DNA of 64,000 bases from Magnaporthiopsis rhizophila (lineage: Eukaryota; Ascomycota; Sordariomycetes; Magnaporthales; Magnaporthaceae), in NCBI GenBank assembly GCA_003049465.1, contig PYSS01000085.1, forward strand, positions 113,445-177,444, given 5' to 3'. A program made the translations under genes and the position numbers. Shown here piece by piece: positions 22,189 through 31,938 of the stretch. The notes below the pieces were generated by a model that had not been told where the DNA came from, did no database searches, and saw nothing but the letters and a program-made list of their open reading frames with translations. The first letter of the stretch is position 1. The number at the start of each line of letters is the position of its first letter.

Positions 22189-22790
22189 ATGTTTCGTTGT
22201 TGCCTGACCACCCCGCCGCAACCGCCGCAGCCTCAACAGCCATATTCACAGTATCTCCAGGCGATGGGGACAGCGCTACAACCGCCGCCACCTCACCAAT
22301 CATATGCGCTGATGCCTCAATCGCCGCCATTGACGATGCGGAGAAACGAGTGCTTCCTCCCGCGATACGGAATAAACCACGATGTTATCATGGCCGACAT
22401 CTGCCGCTATCTAGGCGATGATGCCCAAATACGCCCCGGTTACGTGGAGGTTCGTTTCTTTAGGGGGCATATACCTAACTTTAAATGTTCCTGTCTCGCT
22501 AACAATTCCTTCTCTTCTCGCGAACAGGCGAACGGTGTCAAAATCCCAGGCTATCACATTAGCTCGTACAGGGCCTTAACAAACGTACGTGTTTATAAAG
22601 CATAAAAAGAATACCGTTGCGGCCTTTCGAATGCAATACATTTTATAAGGTTGGTAACAAGACGTATGATTTAACTAAAAACGCTCTTCCACTTCAGGGT
22701 ATGATTATCTCGCTTAGAGAGGATTCGCGAATAAGGGCGGAACAGATACGCAGGATCACGTATGACCCCGTAGGGACATACTGGAGGTAA
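22189..22790 (+). CDS. Short RfeG-like protein
   Basis: The CDS is 22189-22449, 22528-22584 and 22698-22790, with introns of 78 bp (phase 0, GTTCGT...AACAG) and 113 bp (phase 0, GTACGT...TTCAG). The protein is about 136 residues. A Pro/Gln-rich N-terminus (TTPPQPPQPQQP) leads to GINHDVIMADICRYLGDDA, RPGYVE and GYHISSYRALTN. This matches the conserved motif of the fungal RfeG-type family (GIN-x-EVI-x-ADI-x-RYLG, then GY-x-I-x-[AS]-YR-x-LT). RfeG is named as a transcription factor in Aspergillus, but this motif has no settled biochemical role. Exon 3 is the least certain. Confidence 0.65.
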
Positions 22791-23271
22791 TTAAAATAGA
22801 CGCTTTTTGTTTTTCTTTTCCTTATTAAAGAAATCGCCATTTCACTGTTAATTTCGTCACCGGACTGAAAGCGAGGCATTTGACGCGTTTGGACGACAGT
22901 AAGTACTGTCTTTGCAAACGGCGGAAAGTCATCATGGATGTGGTTGCCACATTCAACTCAACTTGTCAGGCAGCGCCCAGGAGGCTATTTTCTCGACGAC
23001 ATCAACACCGCCAGTGACGAAATATGGCAACAGAAGGCCGCTTGCACCCAACTCCCTTTCCCAATTTGCAAAGGCCCGTGATCCAGCTACCGTGGCAAGC
23101 CACTGCTGTACTTTTAGGATGTAATTATTCGATTCTCTGGCCAGACTATGGTCTAGCATCTCACCAGCAATGTTTCTATTTCGTACACGCTTGTTCTTTC
23201 CTTGGCCTTTCCCAGCCGGGCCAGCCACCCACCCCACCCCACCCGTCGCGCCTCCTCCTCGACCGGGTATA
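22791..23271. other. Intergenic region between converging genes
   Basis: It lies between the 3' ends of the RfeG-like gene and the C2H2 gene. No gene or repeat was recognised. Confidence 0.6.
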
Positions 23272-24159
23272 TCACGGCGGCACGCCCGCCCCGCCGTGGC
23301 TCTTGGTGCAGTGGCACTTGAGCGACGGCAGGGTGGCGTATGACTTGCCGCATACGCCGCACACCAACGGCACCGCCGGCCCGGCCAGCGTCGGCGCTCG
23401 GCGCGGCAGGTCCGGGTGCTTGGCCTTCTCGTGGGACCGCAGCGAGCGGTCGTGCCGGAAGGCCTGGCGGCACCTGTGGCAGAAGTTTGGCCCCTCCTTG
23501 CCACGGTGCGTCTCCCTGTGGTGCCGCTTCAGGGCGGACCACAGGGAGAAGCGGGCGCCGCAAAACGCGCACCCGAACACCCTGTCGTTGTCGTCGTCGT
23601 CGTTCTTGTCCTCGTCCTCGTTCTCGTCCTCTTCGAGGATCGTTTCGGGGGGCGCGGGGGCCAGGGCTGCGGCGGACGAGGAGGCGGCGGCCGGAGGCGG
23701 AGGAGCGGAGGAGAGGGCGATGGGGGTTCCCTCCAGCCTGAACTTGATAGGCATGATGGGGTGGATCTCGAGGGGATCCCAGGCCAGAACGATGTCCTTG
23801 ACGCGGTTCTCGGACTCTTGGTCGAGCTTGGCGTCGGTAGTGATGATGCAGACGCTGGCGTCGAGGTCTGCACGGTAGTTGACTTCGGGAGCGACGAGGT
23901 CCATGGCGAACCGGATCTCGTTGCGGAGGAGGCTGCCGACGCGGCGCAGGGGGTCTTTCTGGCTCATCCTGGCTTGTTGGGCGTGGTACGGGACGTTGCA
24001 GAGGACGGCGAGGCTTGAGTAGTAGTTTTCGTATCCAAGCAGGTAGAGACGCTTGGGTACTGGCTCTGCTGGAGAGACGAGCAGGCTTGCTGAGAGAAGA
24101 CGGGCAGGTTTGACCGAGTATCGTTCGGGCAAAGAGAGACAGGAGACTACAAAGGCCAC
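23272..24159 (-). CDS. Three-finger C2H2 zinc-finger protein
   Basis: An uninterrupted frame of 295 residues; an internal Met at 23967 (MSQKDPLRRVGSLL) is an alternative start giving 231 residues. The C-terminal third has three C2H2 fingers in tandem: CAFCGARFSLWSALKRHHRETH, CHRCRQAFRHDRSLRSHEKAKH (each with C-x2-C-x12-H-x4-H spacing) and CGVCGKSYATLPSLKCHCTKSH. An acidic run (EEDENEDEDKNDDDDN) separates them from a folded-looking N-terminal part (VCIITTDAKLDQESENRVKD). The fingers suggest a nuclear DNA- or RNA-binding role. Its target and partner are unknown. Confidence 0.78.
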   Translation of the reverse strand: MAFVVSCLSLPERYSVKPARLLSASLLVSPAEPVPKRLYLLGYENYYSSLAVLCNVPYHAQQARMSQKDPLRRVGSLLRNEIRFAMDLVAPEVNYRADLDASVCIITTDAKLDQESENRVKDIVLAWDPLEIHPIMPIKFRLEGTPIALSSAPPPPAAASSSAAALAPAPPETILEEDENEDEDKNDDDDNDRVFGCAFCGARFSLWSALKRHHRETHRGKEGPNFCHRCRQAFRHDRSLRSHEKAKHPDLPRRAPTLAGPAVPLVCGVCGKSYATLPSLKCHCTKSHGGAGVPP

Positions 24160-25778
24160 GCTTCCAGTCGGAGAAGAGCGAGCGGACTTGTAAAGGTATC
24201 GTCCAGTAGAAGATGGGTACGTCGAGGCTTGGGGAAGCAGTGGTTCAGCCGAATATGACGAGAGAGCTTGAGATTCTTGCTCGAGTGGTCTTGGAGATAC
24301 GCGCTTCTTGACGACGAGGGACAGGCGAGCCTCGGAGAAGTGTATTTGCTAGAGATTTTGAGAGCAGGGCAGGACCTGCGAAGACGATATCACTGTCCGA
24401 AGGAAGATGGGCGGCCTTAGGATAGTATCGTTTGATCCGAAAAGGTCTAGCACGTCTGTCGGCTAAAATGCATCGAGTATAGAAAAGGAGGTAGCAACTG
24501 TCGAGTGACTATCAGCTCGAGCTGAGAGAAGCCGCAGCAAGGTGGGCGGAATACTGTTATGCTCGAGTTTTTCTGGCGAGGTTGGTCCGAGAAAAGATCT
24601 TGCGGTTGAGGCGGCTTTGAGAGAGGTCTGAGAAGATCTCCCGCGAGGTCCATCCTCTCTGATACGAACAGGCGAGCTGCACAAGAAGGAAGGCCCCACC
24701 CAGCAGCAACAACCTCGCCCACGCGTCCTTGCCGGAAAAGAGTATCATAAAATCTTGCCGGCACGAATAGACCGAGCTTTGCCACTAATATGAAATAGAC
24801 AACAGAAAGACATGTTTCTAGCTGCGACCGCATAGCTTCCTGCCCAGCCACGGCCAACAGATTCTTACCACTCCAAGATTCCAGTCCTATTTGATAGCAA
24901 GATCTAACCTTGAATTTGGCTACTTTGCTGCAAAAGTGCCTTGATTATCCACTATCCCGGCAATGTCAAAGGAGCATCATAACTGAGATATGGGTGGAGA
25001 GAATCCGTACCAGAGACCACCAGGCCTAGCGCAACGGCGCAACGGCACAAAAGATTATTTGAATGATTGTTGATTCGAAACAGCCTCCGGTGATCCTATG
25101 TATCTTTATGCAGACAACTCGGGCTTAAGCAAGACTACCATGTGGGCTCTGCCTCTTTTCGGTTGAGTAGAATGGGTGACAAATATCTGGATATCGACCG
25201 TCACGGTGAACGAGATAAGCTAGGATTTTATCAACCGTTCCTCGACTTTGGGAGTCATAATAAAGGAATGCCGAAAACAACTAGGCAAACAGAACACGCA
25301 ACCCAGAAAATAGGATTACACAAAAAAAAAAAAAATCGGTCAAAAAAATTCCCAGCGGAAACAATATTGAAGGGAAGAAATGGGGAAAAAGAAAGAAAAA
25401 CAGGAAAGGAAATAGGAAAGGAATTAAAGATAAATAATTATGCAACTGCTTCTTTGTTTTGAACAAAAGTTATTTATTGTTGCGATGTACCTGATGCGTT
25501 GGCGGGCCTTTTAGTGGATTTCTTTTTTTTTTTTTTTTTTTGTGGTCCGCCATAATCCTGGCTCGTCTGCCAGTGAAAAGTTTTGCAAGGCTAGATACAC
25601 GCCAAAAAGGTATTTAAGGTCCTCTTACGATACGTCTCGGTATGGCGATGTCTAGCATGGTGTTTGCAAAACCACCATCATGTATAATTATGCCCCCGAG
25701 CGCACAGGGTGAATCGACAGTTTCCCCGTTAATTACCAACTCTGCGAATCAACCAAAGAAAAGATATAAAACCCCTGT
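24160..25778. other. Long intergenic region with homopolymer runs
   Basis: No gene was supported. Minus-strand frames at 24447-24857 lack recognisable motifs. The second half is AT-rich, with an A run near 25322-25333 and a T run near 25522-25541. Confidence 0.55.
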
Positions 25779-26387
25779 TCAGCAAAGATCCTTGACCAAA
25801 ACATCAAAGTACAGGTCACCCCTCAGCGGCGTGCCGTTCTCGGGCTGCCCGTACGGCCACGGCCTCTTCTCGCCCGTCTTGACGTATCCGCGCCGCAGGT
25901 ACCACGCGATGAGCTCCTCGCGGGTCCAGATGACCGTCATCTCCATGCGGCGCGCGCCGAGCGTGTCCCGCGCGTACTCCTCGGCCCTCGCCAGCACCGT
26001 CTTGCCGAACCCGCCGCGCTGCTGCTCCGGGTCGACGGCGAAGAGGCCGAAGTAGCAGGTGGCCGCCGGGTCTGGGCTTGGGGTTTCGCTGCTGCCGCCG
26101 CCGGGCTTCTGGGCCAGAACGACCTCGCAGCAGGCGATCGGCGCCGCGGCCTCGCCAGCGGGGAAGGCGATCAGCACGGCGCCGAGTGGGTCGTTGATCT
26201 TGTCCAGCAGGCCGGCCGGGTCGATGCGCTGGCCGCCGATGAGGTCGGCCTCTGTGGTCCAGCCCTTGCGGCTCGGCTCGCCCCGGTATGCGGACTGGAC
26301 GAGAGGTTGGAGGAGGGGCAGATCGGCGTTGGTGGCCTTGCGGATTGTCAGGCTCGACAACGGTGGCGTCGGTGCTTCCTCGGCCAT
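25779..26387 (-). CDS. GNAT-family N-acetyltransferase
   Basis: A single exon of about 202 residues from the Met at 26387 (MAEEAPTPPLSSLTIRKA); the frame stays open 32 codons upstream, but this start fits the fold. The GNAT fold is clear: beta-1 SLTIRKATNADLPLL, strand beta-4 CYFGLFAVDPEQQ, the acetyl-CoA loop QQRGGFGKTVL (Q/R-x-x-G-x-G/A), and beta-5 with WYLRRGYVKTGEKRPWPYG. It should transfer an acetyl group from acetyl-CoA to an amine; the substrate is not visible. It has the usual length for a small cytosolic GNAT enzyme. Confidence 0.85.
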   Translation of the reverse strand: MAEEAPTPPLSSLTIRKATNADLPLLQPLVQSAYRGEPSRKGWTTEADLIGGQRIDPAGLLDKINDPLGAVLIAFPAGEAAAPIACCEVVLAQKPGGGSSETPSPDPAATCYFGLFAVDPEQQRGGFGKTVLARAEEYARDTLGARRMEMTVIWTREELIAWYLRRGYVKTGEKRPWPYGQPENGTPLRGDLYFDVLVKDLC

Positions 26388-26907
26388 TTTGGTGTCGATT
26401 TTTTTTCTTTCTGGAAGTATTAGGTTGAGCGATCTTGAATGTGTGAAAAAAGAAGTACTAGCCCGAGCGGGGAGTTGTTCCACGAGCTGGGGGAGATGAC
26501 TGGATCTGCAATTGGGGTCTTGGATGCGGTGTAGACGGCCCGTCCCGATATAAACGATGACTGGGAATGTCTTCTTCCTATCGCCTGGTGTTCAGGAGGG
26601 CTATAAAAAGGGCGCAGGTGTCATTACTCTCCCGCCGTGACAGAGGCGCGCCCTACACGTGACTCACAGCGAAGAAGGGCAGCTGAAAAGGAGGGGTGGG
26701 ACCTGGTGGTTTGGTGGGGTGGAGGCCGATGCCGGCGTTGGAGCTGGATAGGTAGCCGTCATGAGGCCAAGCGATCGAGACGCTCCAATGTTGGTTGTGC
26801 GGGGTGCTTGTCAAAAATGTCTCGCTTTGCGCCTTTGGACAGCATCGCATTGAGATTGACAGGACGACTGCCCACGCCGGTGAACGTTGCCAGAGACACT
26901 TCCATGG
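26388..26907. other. Intergenic region
   Basis: It lies upstream of the GNAT gene and downstream of the DUF1989 gene, both on the minus strand. It includes a TATAAAAAGG box at about 26603. No gene was seen. Confidence 0.6.
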
Positions 26908-28039
26908 CTATTGCGAAGTCGGGATCTCCTCGCCCATTGGAATGCCCAGTCCATGTGCTCCGGCGTACTTGGATCGCTCCGCTGGCTTCCAGCCCTGGGC
27001 CGCGAGGAAGTTCTTGTCTTGGATCTCGTACACTTCAACCTTGAGCGGCCGACAGCATTTGATCATCTCCTGCTCGCTCGCGGCCCCGAATCCCCAGAGG
27101 GACAGATCTCCGCCGGGGCATGTGCCTGTCGTCGAAGGACATAATCTTTTGTCAGTCATAGATTCGGACAAGGGGAACAGAATATGGGTGGCGAGAATGG
27201 AGGTATCAGGACGGCGGAACAGGCAGACTTACTCAGCGCAAGCAAGAGGTCCTGCTCTGCAAAAAGCTCAATGTAGTCGCCCGCCTCGGCGGGACAAGGG
27301 TTCATAAAGTACCGGCCCTGGTCGTCGAGACCGGTGACCTGGAACAGGTTGATGACGTCGTGTACGTCCTGCTCGTTGAGTCCAAACGGCAGGACGGCGC
27401 GGGTCAGGTTGCTGTGGCACTGATAGTCATAGGTGCCGCCACTGAGGACGTTGTTGATGTAGGGGTCGCAGCGGGTGCCGAGCAGGTCGTGGACGCGACC
27501 GCCGTGCTCGTCGACACCGTACCACGACAGCGTGTCGGCCACGATGGTGGCCAGGGGCCGCATGCCGGGGAGGCATGACCACAGGCGGTCGTGGGTGCTC
27601 ACGTGCGAGGCGTGCAGCTGCTTGGTGCGGCTGGCCCAGAAGCGCTCGCGGGGGTTGTGGGCATTCCAGATGTTGAGGTCGCCTGGATTTGGGGTAGTCG
27701 CGTTAGCTCTGGCCGTGACAGGCGACCAAATACCGGTCTCTAGGAGGCAACACAGGAAAATGGGACAACTGACTTACCAACCTGCGGCCCCTCGGGCGTA
27801 CTGATGCGGGCGATGGACCCGGCGGGCGCCTTCCAGGCCCTGCCGGACCGGATCGGCAGCGTGAACTCTTCGACGAGCACCCGCGGCGCCGACTGTATGC
27901 GGTCATACACGTCCTTATCTACGGTGAGTGCCGAGCCTGGTTGCGGCAGGTAGGCCGGCACGGGTGGCGGGATGGGCTTGCGGGCAGCGAGTCTCTCGGC
28001 CGCCGTCGGCCTTGGCCGGGGTGCGGGGTTGGATGACAT
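26908..28039 (-). CDS. DUF1989 protein (urea carboxylase-associated family)
   Basis: The CDS is 26908-27125, 27233-27682 and 27778-28039 on the minus strand, with introns of 107 and 95 bp, both with GTAAGTC donors. The protein is about 309 residues. A Pro-rich N-terminus (NPAPRPRPTAAERLAARKPI) precedes the DUF1989 fold. LNIWNAHNPRERFW, THDRLWSCLPGMRP, HDLLGTRCDPYINN and NLFQVTGLDDQGRYF are the family's conserved blocks, ending in CPGGDLSLWG. Bacterial members are linked to urea carboxylase; the fungal role is not settled. An upstream Met at 28240 would add a possible mitochondrial-type extension, so the start is uncertain. Confidence 0.85.
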
Positions 28040-28394
28040 GGCTTTGGGGACTGAACGAGACGGATATTTCTCGAATATTCGGCTTGCGGCGACGGGAGTA
28101 TTGAGAATTGCGGTAGCGAAATTGGCGCTGGCTTTGTTGGCTTGTGTGCGAATTGATTTTCGGTGGGATTTCAGAGCTTCCAGCTGTCGGGTCTGGTGTC
28201 GGCAAGCTGGGAGCCTGGTCAAATATCGAGAGCGGGACACGACGAACCATCACGGTACTTTGCCCTCATTTTTGATTCACGTGCTTTACGTATGGAGCAA
28301 GAATTCAGGACTCGTTTTCTCGGGGATGATAGTAATGATATCTATTTAAGCCGCAACAAGTCCGATCTGCCTCGGTCTCAGGCCCATGGTCAGT
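28040..28394. other. Intergenic region
   Basis: Promoter side of the DUF1989 gene and 3' side of the small Gly-rich gene. Nothing else was recognised. Confidence 0.55.
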
Positions 28395-28688
28395 CTAGTT
28401 GGTTTTCCACTCGCCCGCATCTCTCGAGCTCTTGGCCACGCCCTGGGTCCCGCTCTCCACCGCCGTCGCCGCGTTTCCGATCCCGTCGCCCAGCGGCTTC
28501 CCCGCGCCCCCCGTGATGCCCGAGACGGTCTCGCCCACGCCGCGACCAGCCCCGCCGACCACCCCGCCGACCGTGTTGGTCAGTCCGGAGACGGTATTGC
28601 CGAGCGCCGACGTGCCCGCCTTGGCCACGCCAGTGACGCCGCTGTTCTCCGAGTCTTTGGAGGACGAGTTGTTGAGACGGCCCGACAT
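28395..28688 (-). CDS. Small glycine-rich amphipathic repeat protein
   Basis: A single exon of 97 residues. The centre is a run of 7-11-residue Gly/Thr/Val units (GNTVSGLTNTVGGVVGGAGR, then GVGETVSGITGG, then PLGDGIGNAATAV) that would form an amphipathic helix or glycine zipper. Both ends are charged and Ser/Asn-rich. Such small proteins are common in filamentous fungi and resemble LEA-like stress proteins, but no function is established. It has no signal peptide. The compact frame and fungal-wide pattern support it as real. Confidence 0.65.
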   Translation of the reverse strand: MSGRLNNSSSKDSENSGVTGVAKAGTSALGNTVSGLTNTVGGVVGGAGRGVGETVSGITGGAGKPLGDGIGNAATAVESGTQGVAKSSRDAGEWKTN

Positions 28689-29497
28689 ATTTTGCTAGGA
28701 GGAACAGTCGACGTGTTTTGCGCGAATGCTGCGGTGCCTGGTTAGCATATTGACGTCTCCAATCGTCGACTGCCAGTGTCATCCGGCACGGTAGAACCCA
28801 CAGTAAAAAAATTGCGGTGTACCGGTGGTGTGCTGGAATGTGCGTGCTTTCTTCAAGTTTTCATGCCCCAGCGGCGGAGTACGTCTTTTGTTATATACTA
28901 CACAACCAGCATTCTCGACATTGTCTCCCAATTACCATCGTCTACCATGTTCCCACAGCTAATGAGTGGCGCGTCGCCGGATATCAGCACTAAAGATCAG
29001 CGACGTCATTTTCACGAGCTTCCACTCTCGGAGCTCGGCACAATCGACGATTGGTCGTCCATCATCCAGTAGGGTTCTGCCTTGTCGCCTCAAGACCACC
29101 ATCCCTGGCGCAGGGCTACGTCAGAGGTAGCCGTGGTTAGCATGCAAACATGTGTGACGTGAAACATCAAAACAAGGATAACGTAGTCGCTCGCAATGCT
29201 TTCCGGGAATTCTTGGCGACGGTTGACATCAGGCGGTCTTAGTGGTGTTTGATAGACCAAGTCGTGAGGGGTCCCAAGGGAAAAAATAGCTCTCCAAAGA
29301 ACAGTTTGCAAATTGCTTTTGAACATGAACTCATCATCGTATTTCCACACCCAGTCTAGGGTATCCTCTGCTTCCCACAGCCGTATATACAAGTTGGGTA
29401 TGGGGTGGGCGGCAAAATCCACAGCGAAGGCCAGCCCCTATATCGTAACAATGAACAAGAATTGAAGTAACCGTGAAGACGAGCGCCACTGCCTGAT
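28689..29497. other. Intergenic region with unassigned open frames
   Basis: A 110-residue minus-strand frame (29090-29422) and a 98-residue plus-strand frame (28776-29072) are open, but neither shows a known motif. They may be remnants or chance. Confidence 0.4.
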
Positions 29498-30421
29498 TTA
29501 GGCAAGGGTGGTGTCGACAACAACGGGCCTGTGGTCGCTGAACATGACGTCGCCCTTGACGTTGTTGATGGCCTCGTACGACTTCGCCTTGAAGGGCTTG
29601 GCCGACATGGGGCCGAGCCACGCGAAGTCGATGCGGGCCTTGCCGTTGTTCTTGAACGAGGTAAAGGTGCCGTACTCGCCCTTGCGCGCCTTGGCGTCGA
29701 CCATGTTGTACGAGTCCTCGAGGACGCCGAGCTTGACCATGTTCTGGTACGCGACGTCGTTGGGGTCGGCGTTGAAGTCGCCGGTCAGGATGATGGGCAG
29801 CATGGCCTTAGGGTCAGCCTGCTCGGCCTGAAGCTGCTTGATCTGGTCCATGGCGATGGCGACGCCCTTCTCACGCGCCTCGGAGCTGACGTTGTCGAGG
29901 TGGGTGTTGGCGCGCAGCACGCGCTTCTTGGTCTTCTTGTGCTCCAGGATCGCCATGGTCACGATGCGGGTCGAGCCGGCGCCGAAGCTCTTGGACGGCT
30001 TGTTGGGCGTTGTCGAGAGCCACCTGGTCCTTTCTACGATCAGGTTCCAGACGTCGGTCCGGTACAGGATCGGGCTGAACTCGCCCTTGGCCTTGCCATT
30101 CTCGCGACCGGTTCCGACCGAGGCCCAGTTGCTCCCCAGGGCATTGAGGATGTCCTTGCGTTGGCCGTCGAGCACCTCCTGGAGGCCTATGAGAGACGCA
30201 CCGCCGCCGGCGGTGGCTGCCTTGTCGGCATCGGCGATGGCGCCGATGACGCCAGGGGCGCGGCAGCTGTTGCCGCATGTCGCACTGCCCCAAACTTTCT
30301 CCGGCGCCTCGGGTTTGCCATTAGCGTACCTGATGTTGAACGACATGACTTTGATGTCAAGGGCATTGGCCATGCTGGTGGCTCCGAGGAGCATGCAGAG
30401 GACGGAGCTAAAAATGTGCAT
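29498..30421 (-). CDS. Secreted endonuclease/exonuclease/phosphatase (EEP) family enzyme
   Basis: A single exon of about 307 residues from the ATG at 30421, giving the signal peptide MHIFSSVLCMLLGATSMANA. The EEP fold is complete: IKVMSFNIRY (Asn metal ligand), SLIGLQEVLDGQ (catalytic Glu), RVLRANTHLDN (Asn/His), LTGDFNADPND (Asp and Asn), ARIDFAW, and SDHRPVVV (catalytic Asp-His). It should hydrolyse phosphodiester bonds with Mg2+, in a DNase-I-like way. Its secretion suggests extracellular nucleic acid or phospholipid substrates. CGNSC may form a disulphide. Confidence 0.88.
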   Translation of the reverse strand: MHIFSSVLCMLLGATSMANALDIKVMSFNIRYANGKPEAPEKVWGSATCGNSCRAPGVIGAIADADKAATAGGGASLIGLQEVLDGQRKDILNALGSNWASVGTGRENGKAKGEFSPILYRTDVWNLIVERTRWLSTTPNKPSKSFGAGSTRIVTMAILEHKKTKKRVLRANTHLDNVSSEAREKGVAIAMDQIKQLQAEQADPKAMLPIILTGDFNADPNDVAYQNMVKLGVLEDSYNMVDAKARKGEYGTFTSFKNNGKARIDFAWLGPMSAKPFKAKSYEAINNVKGDVMFSDHRPVVVDTTLA

Positions 30422-31938
30422 TTTTACCAACGCCTGGGATGAGATGAGAGTTGGACGGGTCTCAAGACAAAATGGAAAATATAACAGATGAAGCCAACGA
30501 GAAGAAGAAGAAAAAGAAGAAAAAAGGAGTAAAAGAAATGGTGAGAAACAATAGGAAAAATGACGGGAAGGAAATAAAGAAACAAAGACGTAACTGCGAG
30601 AAGAGATCTATGGGTGGCAGACGCCTGAGGAGAAGAAAACCCCCCAATTGAACGATGAGCGAACCATCACGACTTTATATTTACACACACACGCATGAAG
30701 TCCGCATCCACCACCGTCCGTCATCCCATGCTCAATTGGAAGATCAAGTTGCGCATGAGCAATGCCAAGTTTCCGTGCGCTGCGGCCAGGTCAGGGGCTG
30801 GAACACAAAGGATCCGTCGGGAGCCAGCCGACACTGACCCACCTCGTGGGGTCGAGTTCCGAGTGGGCACTACCGCAAAACATTAGGTACCTTTATGCCA
30901 TTTGAGGCTTGGTTTCCCTTATGTTTTTCCCCCTTTTGTTTGGCTTGGCGTTGGCACCACCATCCCCCATTGGGAACCCGTACCCTTGGATGGCATACTC
31001 TCGGACGGAAAGGCCGCGTATGGTGAGGCGTCGGGCGAGCGCAATGAAACCAGCCCATCTAGGTAGGCAGCGCTTTGCTATACGCCTTTCATTGGCGGCT
31101 CGGTGTCCCGCGGTGAGGTGAGCTGCACAGGAGCTCAGCCCCGCCGCCTTGCCTAAAAGAAAAAAAGAGATGGCAGTTCTCAGTGCGACGGAAGTTTTAC
31201 TGGCCGAATTTAGATGGTGGGGTGGACCCATAAATACCATCTTTGGAGGACGCTACAAGCTACCCGCCTGCTGTCATAAGCCTTTCCCCTGATCCCAGCA
31301 AGGATTTCTTCCAGCACCGCCTCGCTTCTTACTCGCGTGGCGTCAAGACCCTTGTCGTGTGTTGAACGTGTACGGGTAGAAGTACCAGCATTCTATCTCA
31401 ACTTCGGCTGTCGACCGTAACCGATATGCGGGGGTCGCAAGGCTGTATGACCAGCCGTCTGTCGCTTCGATTTGGGCAGGCCTTGCCTGGGCCACCATGT
31501 CGCCACCAGATGACCCTGGTGTCAGGCTGCGGCAGACGGAGCCCCCGAGGGCCCAAAACCCAGCCTGCTCGCTACCGTCCATTCGTCACAAGATAGGCTA
31601 GTAATTAAGCTTGTCTTTCCTGGCCGCCAGCGAGCATCGACTTCGGACGTTAACGGCGCCGGCGCTTTTCTTCATGCTGCCCCACAAAATCACCCGCCAT
31701 CCGACCACATGCAGGTATGCCTAGCGTCATGCCGCAGCGCGGGAGATCCAGTTGACATTGCGCCACAACCCCGCGCCAGTCCAGCCTCCGTCCCGCACAC
31801 CCTCAAGCTACGGCAGGCACCCGCTTGTACCAGGCACACATATCCCAGGCCGTTTCATCGCCTCCTCTCGGATCCTTCCCGCCGCCTTGCCGCAATTTGA
31901 TCCGAGTCGCGTACGGCACATTGCGAACGCTCTAAAAT
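30422..31938. other. Long divergent intergenic region with polypurine tract
   Basis: It is shared promoter space of the EEP enzyme (minus) and the amidase (plus). A nearly pure purine run (GA/AAG repeats) spans about 30497-30610, which is a polypyrimidine tract upstream of the EEP gene on its own strand. No gene was seen. Confidence 0.6.

Noticed and set aside
29090..29422. Possible 110-residue gene on the minus strand
   Set aside because: No recognisable domain, no conserved splice sites and poor start context; it cannot be told from chance.
29531..30442. Plus-strand open frame of 303 codons
   Set aside because: It is antisense to the EEP enzyme, whose motifs are complete on the minus strand; codon bias alone keeps this frame open.
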